Assembly (NCBI GenBank): GCA_050739575.1
Contig: JBOIBN010000036.1
Location: 1-23,319 of the forward strand
Direction: 5' to 3'
Length of the DNA stretch: 23,319 bases
DNA from: JBOIBN01 sp050739575
GTDB taxonomy: Bacteria > Pseudomonadota > Gammaproteobacteria > JAKDMP01
The number at the start of each line of letters is the position of its first letter. Within the stretch, counting starts at the first letter, position 1. The notes beneath the pieces are model-generated. The model made no database searches and was not told the origin of the DNA. It worked only from the letters and a program-made list of their open reading frames with translations. This document shows, one piece after another, positions 1 through 6,444 of this stretch. The position numbers were made by a program, and so were the translations under genes.

Positions 1-60
1 CTGGTTGGGGCATGGTGTACTCCTGACAAAAGTTAGTTCAGGGTGTCCACTAAACCGTAG
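1..60 (-). mobile_element. Probable end of an insertion sequence entering from the window edge
   Basis: Read on the minus strand, this stretch has a strong Shine-Dalgarno AGGAG six bases before an ATG at position 13. That start opens a frame beginning Met-Pro-Gln-Pro, which runs out of the window. The sequence just before it (about 25-55) has the look of an IS terminal region, with GTGGACACCC about 40 bases upstream of the start. It directly abuts the point where the SpvB-like gene stops (64-66). I infer the left end and start codon of a transposase gene. The family cannot be named from so little sequence, and a non-IS gene start is possible. Confidence 0.35.
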
Positions 61-396
61 GAACTATCGAATCAGTACATCCTGCTTGTTATCCCCGTCC
101 CAATCGAAAACGATGGAAGTCTGGTACTCACTCGCGCTATAGTTAACGCCGCTGTTCTGATTCGTAAAATTGGCTCCAGTCGAGACATACACATGCCAGG
201 TCCAGCCGTTCGTGTCGGCTGTGCTCGTTCCGGTCGGCAAGATGATGTCGGAAAGGCCATCGCCGTTCAAATCTTCGATAAGCGGGAATAGGCTGTCCGG
301 AGCTTCGCCATTGCCCAGTAAGCTACCGTACTTGTTGTAATGGCAGACATTCGATCCGGATGGCGGACAGGAATAACTGCCATCGTTTTGTTGCTG

Positions 397-401
397 CCCC
401 C
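397..401 (-). other. Frameshift point in the SpvB-like gene (G5 tract)
   Basis: Upstream of this tract the reading frame encodes FG-GAP repeats one to four; downstream that frame gives an unrelated 22-residue tail. The neighbouring frame downstream encodes a plausible continuation (…QQQNDGSYSCPPSG…, then EDLNGDGLSD), so one extra G in the tract explains the break. A sequencing error, true mutation or phase-variable slippage would all look the same here. Confidence 0.7.
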
Positions 402-1012
402 GCGGCTACAAGCGGAACCAAGTACGTTCCTTCATAAGTTCGGTGGCAGCCATCCTGAAGACATTCGCTGTAGAGGGCAGCCTCAATAATCAAATCCGCA
501 CGGCCGTCACCGTTGAAATCGGCGACACTATCGACACCGATCGGAATACTCACAGAAAGACCGCCATCAATCCCCCAGCCGCCCAGATTCTGAAGCGTAT
601 TGACCAATATCGGCGAAGAAGCCGCAAAATCGCCACCGGTATTGAGAATCAAATACATGCCGTCATCGCTAATATAAATGAGATCGGTCAGGCCATCTCC
701 GTTGAAATCGATGGTCATGGCGCTCGCCGTGTCGCCACTATCCGCAACCCCGGTATCGATGGATTGGAATTCGCTCCCGTTCGACTCCAACACTTTCCAA
801 TAGCCATCAGCCCCCGCGACCAGCAGATCCGCTTTGTTGTCGCGGTTAAAGTAAAGGCTCTGGGCAGCTCCGTAGTAGGAGTCCGTGATGCCGGAATCCT
901 GAGGCTGATCATAACCATTACCATTGTTAATCATGATCTGCCAGGTTGGCCCGTTGTTTTCATTGGGCGCAATTTTTAGCGGACCCTTCTGGCGGCAAGG
1001 GGGATTCCCGCA

Positions 1013-1066
1013 GCCTCCTCCTCCTCCTCCTCCTCCTCCGCCGCCGCCGCCTCCTCCTCCGCCTCC
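1013..1066 (-). repeat. Trinucleotide (GGA/GGC)18 microsatellite encoding 18 glycines
   Basis: Eighteen consecutive glycine codons (GGA or GGC) lie inside the SpvB-like gene, just after the first FG-GAP motif (MDVNGDGLED). The motif-to-motif spacing is longer here than between the other repeats, so the tract looks like an expansion in a surface loop. Length changes would be in multiples of three and would not break the frame. Confidence 0.9.
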
Positions 1067-2265
1067 ATTATCGTCACTCGAATAGACGAGGTCTTCCAGG
1101 CCATCGCCGTTGACGTCCATTTGGTGAGCGTAAGCGGCCGTATTGGAAGCAGACCAACCCGTTCCGCTGACCGATTGAAGCCCCACACTGCCGTTCTGGT
1201 AAGTGAACGTCGTGGGTTTGAAACATGTCCCCGCGGTACCGCACTCGGTGACGATATTGAGACGGGCGCGATGAGTATTGGCATCGTCGTAGGCAAGCGT
1301 GTAGGTGAGAAGAGTCGTCCAGGCACCGTTCACGTAGCCCGTGAGGTCCATCTCGGACAGACGGTGATTGACTTCGACTGTCGCGCCGCCTCCATTGTGG
1401 TACACGTGGTCCACATCTGCGGGCAACGCATCGTATTTCAGGAAAATTTTATGTAGCGCCGTCCCGCCGGAAACGGCGGTATAAAATACATAGGTCGGTC
1501 GCAGATTGCCGTTGGACTGCGCGTATTGAAAATTGATCGCATTGCCGGCGGTATCCGTGACTTTGTCGAGAGCCCAGATACGCACGACGTTCTGACCAAG
1601 CCCATTCGCCAGCACTTCGCTGTTGGCCGTCTTCCCATACTCGTAAGTTTTGCCACCCGGCCCCACCACCGAAAACCACTGGGGGCCCGAATTCGGAGAA
1701 GGTCCGGCACCGCCGCTGGTATACGATGTCACGGATTCGAAATTAGCCGTTTCGGTCACATAGGTAGCTCCTCCGCCGCCATAGGTACCATTCGCCAGGA
1801 GCAATCGGTTGCCGTCCAGGCAAAAACGATCGTCAGAGGAATAATCGATTGCTGCCATGATGGCACCCTGCACAAGCGTGCGCGGGCAGCGGGTAATCAT
1901 GGAAAAACCGGAAAGTTGCCAGCCGAAACCCACCAGGCCGTTACCAGCGCCGCTTGAGTAGCTGAGCGCGAGTTGCGGCGCCATGCCCGCAGTAGCGCCA
2001 GGTGCTGGAATAGGGATGGTGTAGGCTGCGCCTCCGCTGGGCGACACTGAAAAATTACCCGAAATCGCGCCGGGTACCGCAGCCCATGACGATAACGCCG
2101 CTCCGCAAGCAAATAATGAGAATGCCAACGACAGAATGAAGGTACTGGTCCGCGCGCTGCGCTTAGATATCAAACGTCGTGCGCAAACTTCCTGTCGACA
2201 GGAAAATTGTCTGTTCATAATCCCCCCGTACTGTGTGAATGGTGTCCCAAGACCATTCGGCTGCA

Positions 2266-2294
2266 ACGGTAATAGGTCTGTCCGCGTTTGTCAA
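2266..2294 (-). promoter_or_regulatory. Possible promoter of the SpvB-like gene
   Basis: The minus strand has a perfect -35 TTGACA (2289-2294), a 17-base spacer and a poor -10 TACCGT (2266-2271). It lies about 48 bases before the ATG at 2218. The -35 sits at the 3' edge of the neighbouring transposase remnant, so the promoter may have been assembled partly from IS sequence. The weak -10 keeps confidence low. Confidence 0.3.
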
Positions 2295-2299
2295 CCCCC

Positions 2300-2889
2300 A
2301 TATGAGGCGGGTACATATTGCGCTGTTGAGGTGAGGCTCGTATTAGACACTTGATCGGGAGCTGCTGGTCAAGGCTGTAGTGAGGGCGCTCGGCATTGAA
2401 CCAGAGCAGGTAATCGAAGAGCCAGTCGTTGAAGCTGAGTAGATCGGTGAGCAGCAGTGCTCGTGATAGCCCACGAACTCCTCACTGTGCCCCGCGTGCC
2501 CACGGGCGCCGGGGCGCTGACGCAGCCCGTCGGGCTAATCGGCGATCAGCCGCCCGATGGTGCGTTCACTCAGGGCAGGACAGTCCGTGGGCCACGCAAT
2601 AGCGCGCCAGCAGCGGCTGCACTTTGGCTTGGCCCAGGTTCGGATGCGCCCGGCGTAGCAGCTTGATCCCGCTGATTACCGCCGCCGCCCACTGGCGCTC
2701 GCGGCGCCGATGCTGGGCGCGACTCCTCGGCTCCAACACCGCGGACTTGCCGCCTCCTTCACGATACCGACAGCCCCACCCGTAGCGCGTACGTCGGCTC
2801 ACGCCAAAGGCATCGCAGCTCGCCGCCAGATCGTGCGTCTCCCAGAATACCAGTATCTTCAAGCGCCGGCACGCTTCTTCACTCGCCAT
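2300..2889 (-). pseudogene. DDE (integrase-core) transposase remnant with internal deletion
   Basis: The first frame (2566-2889, about 107 residues) begins MASEEACRRLKILVFWETHD and contains a helix-turn-helix region (CDAFGVSRRTRYGWGCRYREGG). This is the N-terminal half of IS481-like integrase-core transposases. After HGLSCPE a one-base shift continues with SERTIGRLIAD, followed by an in-frame stop. In a third frame, about 2300-2455, the usual C-terminal block appears (FNDWLFDYLLWFNAERPHYS, then LDQQLPI). The middle, where the catalytic D-D-E residues should be, is missing. The element is therefore dead. Family assignment comes from remembered conserved blocks and is moderately firm. Its orientation matches the SpvB-like gene, which starts right after it. 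Confidence 0.75.
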
Positions 2890-2916
2890 ACCCCCCAGCG
2901 TAGGGCATAGTCACCA

Positions 2917-2943
2917 ACTCGATAAAGGCCCTTTACTCGATAA
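2917..2943. repeat. Direct repeat upstream of the transposase remnant
   Basis: The 9-mer ACTCGATAA occurs at 2917-2925 and again at 2935-2943 with 18-base periodicity. The nearly palindromic AAAGGCCCTTT lies between the two copies. It is upstream of the transposase start at 2889 and could be an operator-like or IS-end sequence. No function can be assigned. Confidence 0.4.
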
Positions 2944-3010
2944 CCGATGTGCTGAAACTGCATCGCGCTCCCGCCGCCCGGGAGTGCAATATGTTTCTGG
3001 CCTTATGCCT

Positions 3011-3025
3011 CCTGTTAAGAACAGG
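3011..3025. repeat. Short perfect inverted repeat
   Basis: CCTGTT and AACAGG form a 6-bp stem with a 3-base loop, just before a stretch (from about 3028) that may be the terminal region of the second IS remnant. There is no T-run on either side, so it is not a convincing terminator. The rest of 2944-3058 shows nothing I can name. Confidence 0.35.
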
Positions 3026-3058
3026 TAATCTGTCTGGGGTAATAAGAAATCTGCCCGG

Positions 3059-3078
3059 TTTCATGTCGTTTCATGTCG
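3059..3078 (+). repeat. Tandem 10-bp duplication TTTCATGTCG x2
   Basis: Two exact adjacent copies of TTTCATGTCG occur. The ATG of the second copy (3073) opens the frame of the ISNCY-like remnant, while the first copy gives an out-of-frame ATG that soon stops. This looks like a small local duplication at the head of the decayed transposase. Confidence 0.7.
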
Positions 3079-3238
3079 GCCCAAGGAGCGGCGGATGAGA
3101 CGGACGCACTGGCACAGGAGGTCCGAAGGATGGGATTTGAGGATAAGCGTATGGGGCCGGCAGGCACACCGACTCACGCAGGAGGAAGCCGGCGCGCGGC
3201 TACTCGGGGTGTGCGAGCGTCCACGTGCAGGCGCCTGA
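3073..3238 (+). pseudogene. N-terminal scrap of an ISNCY-like transposase, frameshifted
   Basis: The first frame reads …LAQEVRRMGFED. A plus-one frame from about 3149 continues RQAHRLTQEEAGARLLGVCER and stops at 3236-3238. This run matches the helix-turn-helix start of ISNCY-group transposases, where a block like LTQEEAARLLGVCERTFRRY is typical. Everything after the helix-turn-helix is gone, including the catalytic domain. It points toward the end of the ribosomal cluster, so any transcription would be convergent with rplQ. The family call rests on that block only. Confidence 0.6.
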
Positions 3239-3414
3239 GCATGCGTTCTCGCCCGACACGGAAAACCACCCGGGGCGCGCTTTGCACCTTGAACCCTCCG
3301 CTAAGCAAAGCGGATAATTCACGTGCTCTAAAGGCGAGTGGTTTACTGATCCCCTATCAGGGACTCTAGAAATCGTCTGTGGGGGCGGCTTTTACGTTAT
3401 CAACGTGTGGGGAC
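3239..3414. other. Junction between IS remnants and the ribosomal cluster; no gene seen
   Basis: This stretch lies between the IS scrap and the rplQ stop. It contains three small hairpins: a 6-bp stem at about 3298-3315 (TCCGCT/AGCGGA), a 4-bp stem around 3350-3363, and ACGTT-ATC-AACGT at 3394-3406. None is followed on the minus strand by a good T-run, so no intrinsic terminator for the alpha operon can be claimed. No convincing coding frame is present. Confidence 0.5.
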
Positions 3415-3795
3415 TCAGGATCCCTGCGCCGGGGGGACTTCTTGCGTCACAAACTGGACGATCGCTACGGGTGCGCTGTCGCCGGGGCGAAATCCGGCCT
3501 TGAGGATGCGCAGATAACCGCCGGGTCGTTCCCGGTAGCGCGGTCCGAGTTCCGCGAACAGTTTGCCGACCAGCGCATCGTCGCGCAGGCGATCGAAGGC
3601 ACGCCGGCGATGGGCGACGCTGTCTTCCCGGGCGAGGGTCACCAGCGGTTCGACAACGCGTCTGAGTTCTTTTGCCTTGGGTAGCGTAGTCCTGATCTCT
3701 TCGTGGCGGATCAGCGATTTCGCAAGATTGCGCATGAGCGCTGCCCGGTGGGCGCCCGAGCGGCTGAGATGCCGTCCTGAGTTGCGATGACGCAT
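3415..3795 (-). CDS. rplQ: 50S ribosomal protein L17
   Basis: L17 binds 23S rRNA near the polypeptide exit tunnel. The 126-residue product starts MRHRNSGRHLSR and carries the family block KAKELRRVVEPLVTLA at about residues 40-55, then GGYLRILKAGFRPGD near 91-105. Its length is close to the usual 127 residues. It is the last gene of the cluster and follows rpoA after 13 bases, as in the alpha operon of many proteobacteria. The short C-terminal tail ends QGS. No clear terminator was found downstream. Confidence 0.97.
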   Translation of the reverse strand: MRHRNSGRHLSRSGAHRAALMRNLAKSLIRHEEIRTTLPKAKELRRVVEPLVTLAREDSVAHRRRAFDRLRDDALVGKLFAELGPRYRERPGGYLRILKAGFRPGDSAPVAIVQFVTQEVPPAQGS

Positions 3796-3808
3796 ATCGC
3801 CGCCCTTC

Positions 3809-4804
3809 TCAGGAGACCTGATCGGGTTCGGTGACCGAGCTTGACGCCCAATCTTCGAGCCTCATCCCGAGTCTGAGCCCATGCCGCGTGAGGACATCCT
3901 TGATCTCGACCAATGACTTGCGTCCCAAGTTGGGCGTCTTGAGCAGATCGTCCTCGTTCTTCTGCACCAGTTCGCCGACATAGCGGATATTTTCCGCCTT
4001 GAGCGCATTTTCCGAACGCACCGTGAGTTCGAGATCCTCGACGGGTCGGAGCAACATCGGTTTGATCCCGCCCCGGCCTCCAGCTTCCCGCGAACTCACC
4101 GCCGCGAGATCTGCAAACACCGAAAGTTGATCCACCAGAATGCCGGCAGCCTGACACACCGCCTCTTCGGCTCCCAGGGTACCGTTGGTCTCAATGTCGA
4201 GAATCAACTTGTCGAGATCGGTGCGCTGTTCGACGCGCGCGGCGTCCACCCGATAGGACACCCGGTGGATCGGGGTGAACGTTGCGTCGAGCTTGAGTTT
4301 GCCGATCTTGCGTCCCTCCGATTCGTTCCCATAGCGCTGGGCGACTGGAACATAACCCCGGCCGCGCATGACCTTCAAGCGCATCGAAAGCTTGCCGTTC
4401 TTCGCAAGGTGAGCAATGACTAGTTCGGGATTGACGATTTCGACATCGTGATCGAGCTGGATATCGCCGGCGGTCACAGTGCCAGGGCCGCTCGCATTAA
4501 CGACGAGCGTCGCCTCCTCGCGGGCGTGCATGCGAATCGCAAGCTGCTTGAGATTCAGCAGCATCTCGACCACATCCTCCTGTACGCCGTCGATCGCGGT
4601 GTACTCGTGCAGCACGCCGTCTATTTCGACCTCGACCACGGCCGCGCCGGGCATCGAAGAAAGGAGCACCCGCCGCAAGGCATTTCCCAGCGTGTGGCCG
4701 AAGCCGCGCTCCAACGGTTCGAGGATCACGCGCGTGCGGTTCTCGCCTTCCTCGGCGACGCTCGCAATCCGCGGCTTCAGAAATTCGGAAACGGAAATAT
4801 CCAT
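3809..4804 (-). CDS. rpoA: DNA-directed RNA polymerase subunit alpha
   Basis: Alpha dimerises to nucleate RNA polymerase assembly and contacts UP elements and activators. The 331-residue product has the N-terminal assembly domain (residues 1 to about 235, with GFGHTLGNALRRVLLSSMPG at 34-53), a linker, and the C-terminal helix-hairpin-helix domain from about 250. The DNA-contact residues of the C-terminal domain are present: R263, N266 and K269 in TVRSENALKAE, corresponding to E. coli R265, N268 and K271. The PNLGRKSL hairpin is at 291-298. The start ATG lies 19 bases after rpsD, with GAGGA unusually far (12 bases) upstream, so coupling to rpsD translation is likely. It sits in the alpha operon with rpsM, rpsK, rpsD and rplQ. 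Confidence 0.98.
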   Translation of the reverse strand: MDISVSEFLKPRIASVAEEGENRTRVILEPLERGFGHTLGNALRRVLLSSMPGAAVVEVEIDGVLHEYTAIDGVQEDVVEMLLNLKQLAIRMHAREEATLVVNASGPGTVTAGDIQLDHDVEIVNPELVIAHLAKNGKLSMRLKVMRGRGYVPVAQRYGNESEGRKIGKLKLDATFTPIHRVSYRVDAARVEQRTDLDKLILDIETNGTLGAEEAVCQAAGILVDQLSVFADLAAVSSREAGGRGGIKPMLLRPVEDLELTVRSENALKAENIRYVGELVQKNEDDLLKTPNLGRKSLVEIKDVLTRHGLRLGMRLEDWASSSVTEPDQVS

Positions 4805-4823
4805 ACGCTTATCTAATCCTCGT

Positions 4824-5447
4824 TTACTTGGAGTAGAGCTCGACTACCAGATTCTCGTTGATGTCCAGCAGAAACTCGTCGCGCTCGGGTACCGCCTTGA
4901 ACACGCCCTTGTAATCCTTCTCGTCCACTTCGACCCAGCGCGTCGGCTCGATCTGGCGGGCAATTTCCCGCGCCATCTCGACGCGCGTCTGTTGGCGCGC
5001 TCGCTCGGTGAGGCTCACCTCGTCGCCGGCCTTGAGTTCGTAGCTCGCAATGCTCACGATCGCGCCGTTGACCCGCACGCCCTTGTGGTTCACGAGCTGC
5101 CGCGCCTCTGCACGGGTCGCCGCAAAGCCCATTCGATAGACGACGTTGTCCAAGCGCGACTCGAGCAATTGCAGAAGCCGTTCGCCGGTTGCGCCGCGCC
5201 GCCGCGCGGCTTCCTTGTAATAACGGCGAAACTGGCGTTCGAGCACACCATACATGCGGCGTAATTTCTGCTTTTCGCGTAACTGCAGCCCGTAGTCGGA
5301 CGGGCGCTTGCGCCGTGCCTGGCCCTGCTGCCCCGGCGGACGATCGAGCTTGCACTTCTTTTCGAGCAGCTTGATCGGACTCTTCAGGAACAAATCGGTG
5401 CCCTCGCGGCGCGAGAGCTTGCATTTCGGACCCAGATAACGTGCCAT
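4824..5447 (-). CDS. rpsD: 30S ribosomal protein S4
   Basis: S4 is a primary 16S rRNA binder that starts 30S assembly and, in E. coli, represses the alpha operon. The 207-residue product begins MARYLGPKCKLSRREGTDLF and has the S4 RNA-binding domain from about residue 97 (SRLDNVVYRMGFAATRAEAR). It ends INENLVVELYSK, the usual S4 C-terminus. Length matches the E. coli protein (206). Only two N-terminal cysteines (C9, C32) are present, so it is the zinc-free form. It lies 12 bases after rpsK. Whether it autoregulates is uncertain, because the rpsM leader is short. Confidence 0.98.
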   Translation of the reverse strand: MARYLGPKCKLSRREGTDLFLKSPIKLLEKKCKLDRPPGQQGQARRKRPSDYGLQLREKQKLRRMYGVLERQFRRYYKEAARRRGATGERLLQLLESRLDNVVYRMGFAATRAEARQLVNHKGVRVNGAIVSIASYELKAGDEVSLTERARQQTRVEMAREIARQIEPTRWVEVDEKDYKGVFKAVPERDEFLLDINENLVVELYSK

Positions 5448-5459
5448 TGTGTACCTTCG

Positions 5460-5849
5460 TCAGACCCGGCGCTTTTTGGGCGGGCGACAACCGTTGTGGG
5501 GAATCGGGGTAACATCAGAGATGGACATGACATGAAAACCCATGGCATTCAGTGCCCGCACGGCGGACTCACGGCCCGGACCCGGCCCCTTGACTTCGAC
5601 CTCGAGATTCTTCACTCCGTAATCCTGGGCGGCAGTGCCGGCACGTTCCGCAGCGACTTGTGCAGCAAACGGCGTGGATTTGCGCGAACCGCGGAAACCC
5701 GAACCGCCGGAAGTGGCCCATGAAAGCGTGTTGCCCTTGCGATCGGTAAACGTGATGATGGTATTGTTGAACGAGGCATGTACGTGCACGATCGCGTCCA
5801 CAAGCTGCTGCTTGACGCGCTTTCTGGTCTTGGTCGCAGGTTTCGCCAT
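5460..5849 (-). CDS. rpsK: 30S ribosomal protein S11
   Basis: S11 forms part of the 30S platform near the mRNA exit and contacts the 3' end of 16S rRNA. The 129-residue product shows the family blocks HVHASFNNTIITFTD (about 22-36), GGSGFRGSRKSTPFAAQ (about 48-64) and KGPGPGRESAVRAL. It ends with the basic tail HNGCRPPKKRRV. Length equals that of E. coli S11. It lies 33 bases after rpsM in the alpha operon. Confidence 0.98.
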   Translation of the reverse strand: MAKPATKTRKRVKQQLVDAIVHVHASFNNTIITFTDRKGNTLSWATSGGSGFRGSRKSTPFAAQVAAERAGTAAQDYGVKNLEVEVKGPGPGRESAVRALNAMGFHVMSISDVTPIPHNGCRPPKKRRV

Positions 5850-5882
5850 AACTCCTCTTTACCTTTACCCTTCCACGCCCTT

Positions 5883-6242
5883 CTAGCGCTTCGCACCGCG
5901 GCGCACGCGTCCCTTGCGCGTGCGCGCATTGGTGCGGGTACGTTGCCCGTTGACCGGCAGGCCGCGGCGGTGTCGTACTCCGCGGTAGGTCCCGAGATCC
6001 ATCAGGCGCTTGATATTCATGTTCACGTCGCGTCGCAGATCGCCTTCGACCTTGTAGCGGGTTACCTCCTGGCGCAACGCTTCGAGTTCTGCCTCGCCGA
6101 GATCGCGTACCAGACGCGCAGGGTCAATGCCGGCGGCCGCGCAGATTTTCGCGGCACGCGAGTGCCCGATGCCATAGATCGCCGTCAAGCCAATCACCGC
6201 ATGCTTGTTCGGCAAAATGTTGATTCCCGCGATGCGTGCCAT
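5883..6242 (-). CDS. rpsM: 30S ribosomal protein S13
   Basis: S13 sits in the 30S head and bridges to the 50S subunit and to P-site tRNA. The 119-residue product begins MARIAGINILPNKHAVIGLT, contains the helix-two-turn-helix region, and ends in the basic block RGLPVNGQRTRTNARTRKG plus an Arg/Lys-rich tail that contacts tRNA. It is the first gene of the alpha operon. A GAGGA ribosome site lies five bases before the ATG, and a promoter (6285-6313) lies just upstream. Confidence 0.98.
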   Translation of the reverse strand: MARIAGINILPNKHAVIGLTAIYGIGHSRAAKICAAAGIDPARLVRDLGEAELEALRQEVTRYKVEGDLRRDVNMNIKRLMDLGTYRGVRHRRGLPVNGQRTRTNARTRKGRVRRGAKR

Positions 6243-6284
6243 CAGAGTCCTCGCCGTGCCCCGCCTGCCAGAAGACAGCCGGTT

Positions 6285-6313
6285 ATTTTAGCAAAAAATG
6301 CCCCGAAGCTCAA
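6285..6313 (-). promoter_or_regulatory. Promoter of the alpha operon (upstream of rpsM)
   Basis: The 77-base gap between rpmJ and rpsM holds a -35 TTGAGC (6308-6313), a 17-base spacer, and an extended -10 TGC-TAAAAT (-10 at 6285-6290). The predicted start of transcription is near 6278, giving a leader of about 36 nucleotides. The extended TG and the 5/6 match of the -10 make this a strong candidate. The leader is too short for the E. coli-type S4-binding pseudoknot. Confidence 0.7.
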
Positions 6314-6319
6314 GTGCTT

Positions 6320-6433
6320 TCAGCCCTGGCGCTGCTTGTGCCGCGGATCCGAGCAGATTACCCGCACTGCCCCGCGGCGGCGGATAATCTTGCAATTGCG
6401 GCAGATTTTCTTGACCGAAGCCCTTACCTTCAT
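6320..6433 (-). CDS. rpmJ: 50S ribosomal protein L36
   Basis: L36 is a small zinc-ribbon protein that organises 23S rRNA helices late in 50S assembly. The 37-residue product begins MKVRASVKKICRNCKIIRRR and has the zinc ligands C11, C14, C27 and H32, so it is the zinc-binding form. The ATG at 6433 is preceded by GGGAG and lies 11 bases after the secY stop. Placement between secY and rpsM is the usual one in proteobacteria. It is short and lies inside a longer out-of-context open frame, so it is easy to miss. Confidence 0.96.
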   Translation of the reverse strand: MKVRASVKKICRNCKIIRRRGAVRVICSDPRHKQRQG

Positions 6434-6444
6434 CGTTTCTCTCC

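Larger units (their letters stand above)
64..2218 (-). pseudogene. SpvB-like/FG-GAP repeat secreted protein, frameshifted and 3'-truncated
   Basis: The start is taken at ATG 2218, with a G-rich ribosome site just upstream. The product opens with a basic N-region and a hydrophobic signal segment (about residues 26-47, likely cleaved after Ser-Trp-Ala). It continues with an SpvB N-terminal type domain (GNFSVSPSGGAAYTIPIP, then LSYSSGAGNGLVGFGW). Six calcium-binding FG-GAP/VCBS motifs of the form D-x-N-G-D-G-x-x-D follow; the fifth and sixth lie in another frame. Frame one ends at 323 with an unrelated tail. Removing one base from the G5 tract (397-401 on the plus strand) restores a continuous protein through the last two repeats to a stop at 64. 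Intact relatives are large secreted or surface proteins, often with Rhs/YD repeats or a toxin tail after these modules. No such tail is present here. Residues 300-330 hold an 18-glycine run. Family assignment is strong; function is unknown. Confidence 0.8.

Noticed and set aside
443..979. Plus-strand open frame (178 codons) opposite the SpvB-like gene
   Set aside because: The minus strand encodes recognisable FG-GAP repeats with calcium-binding motifs; the plus frame is a shadow of them.
3394..3406. Hairpin ACGTT-ATC-AACGT just after rplQ as a terminator
   Set aside because: The stem is only 5 bp and AT-containing, and on the minus strand it is followed by A's rather than T's.
2944..3414. 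CRISPR array, tRNA or small RNA in the non-coding left region
   Set aside because: Only single short repeats were found: no regular repeat-spacer pattern and no cloverleaf-like sequence.
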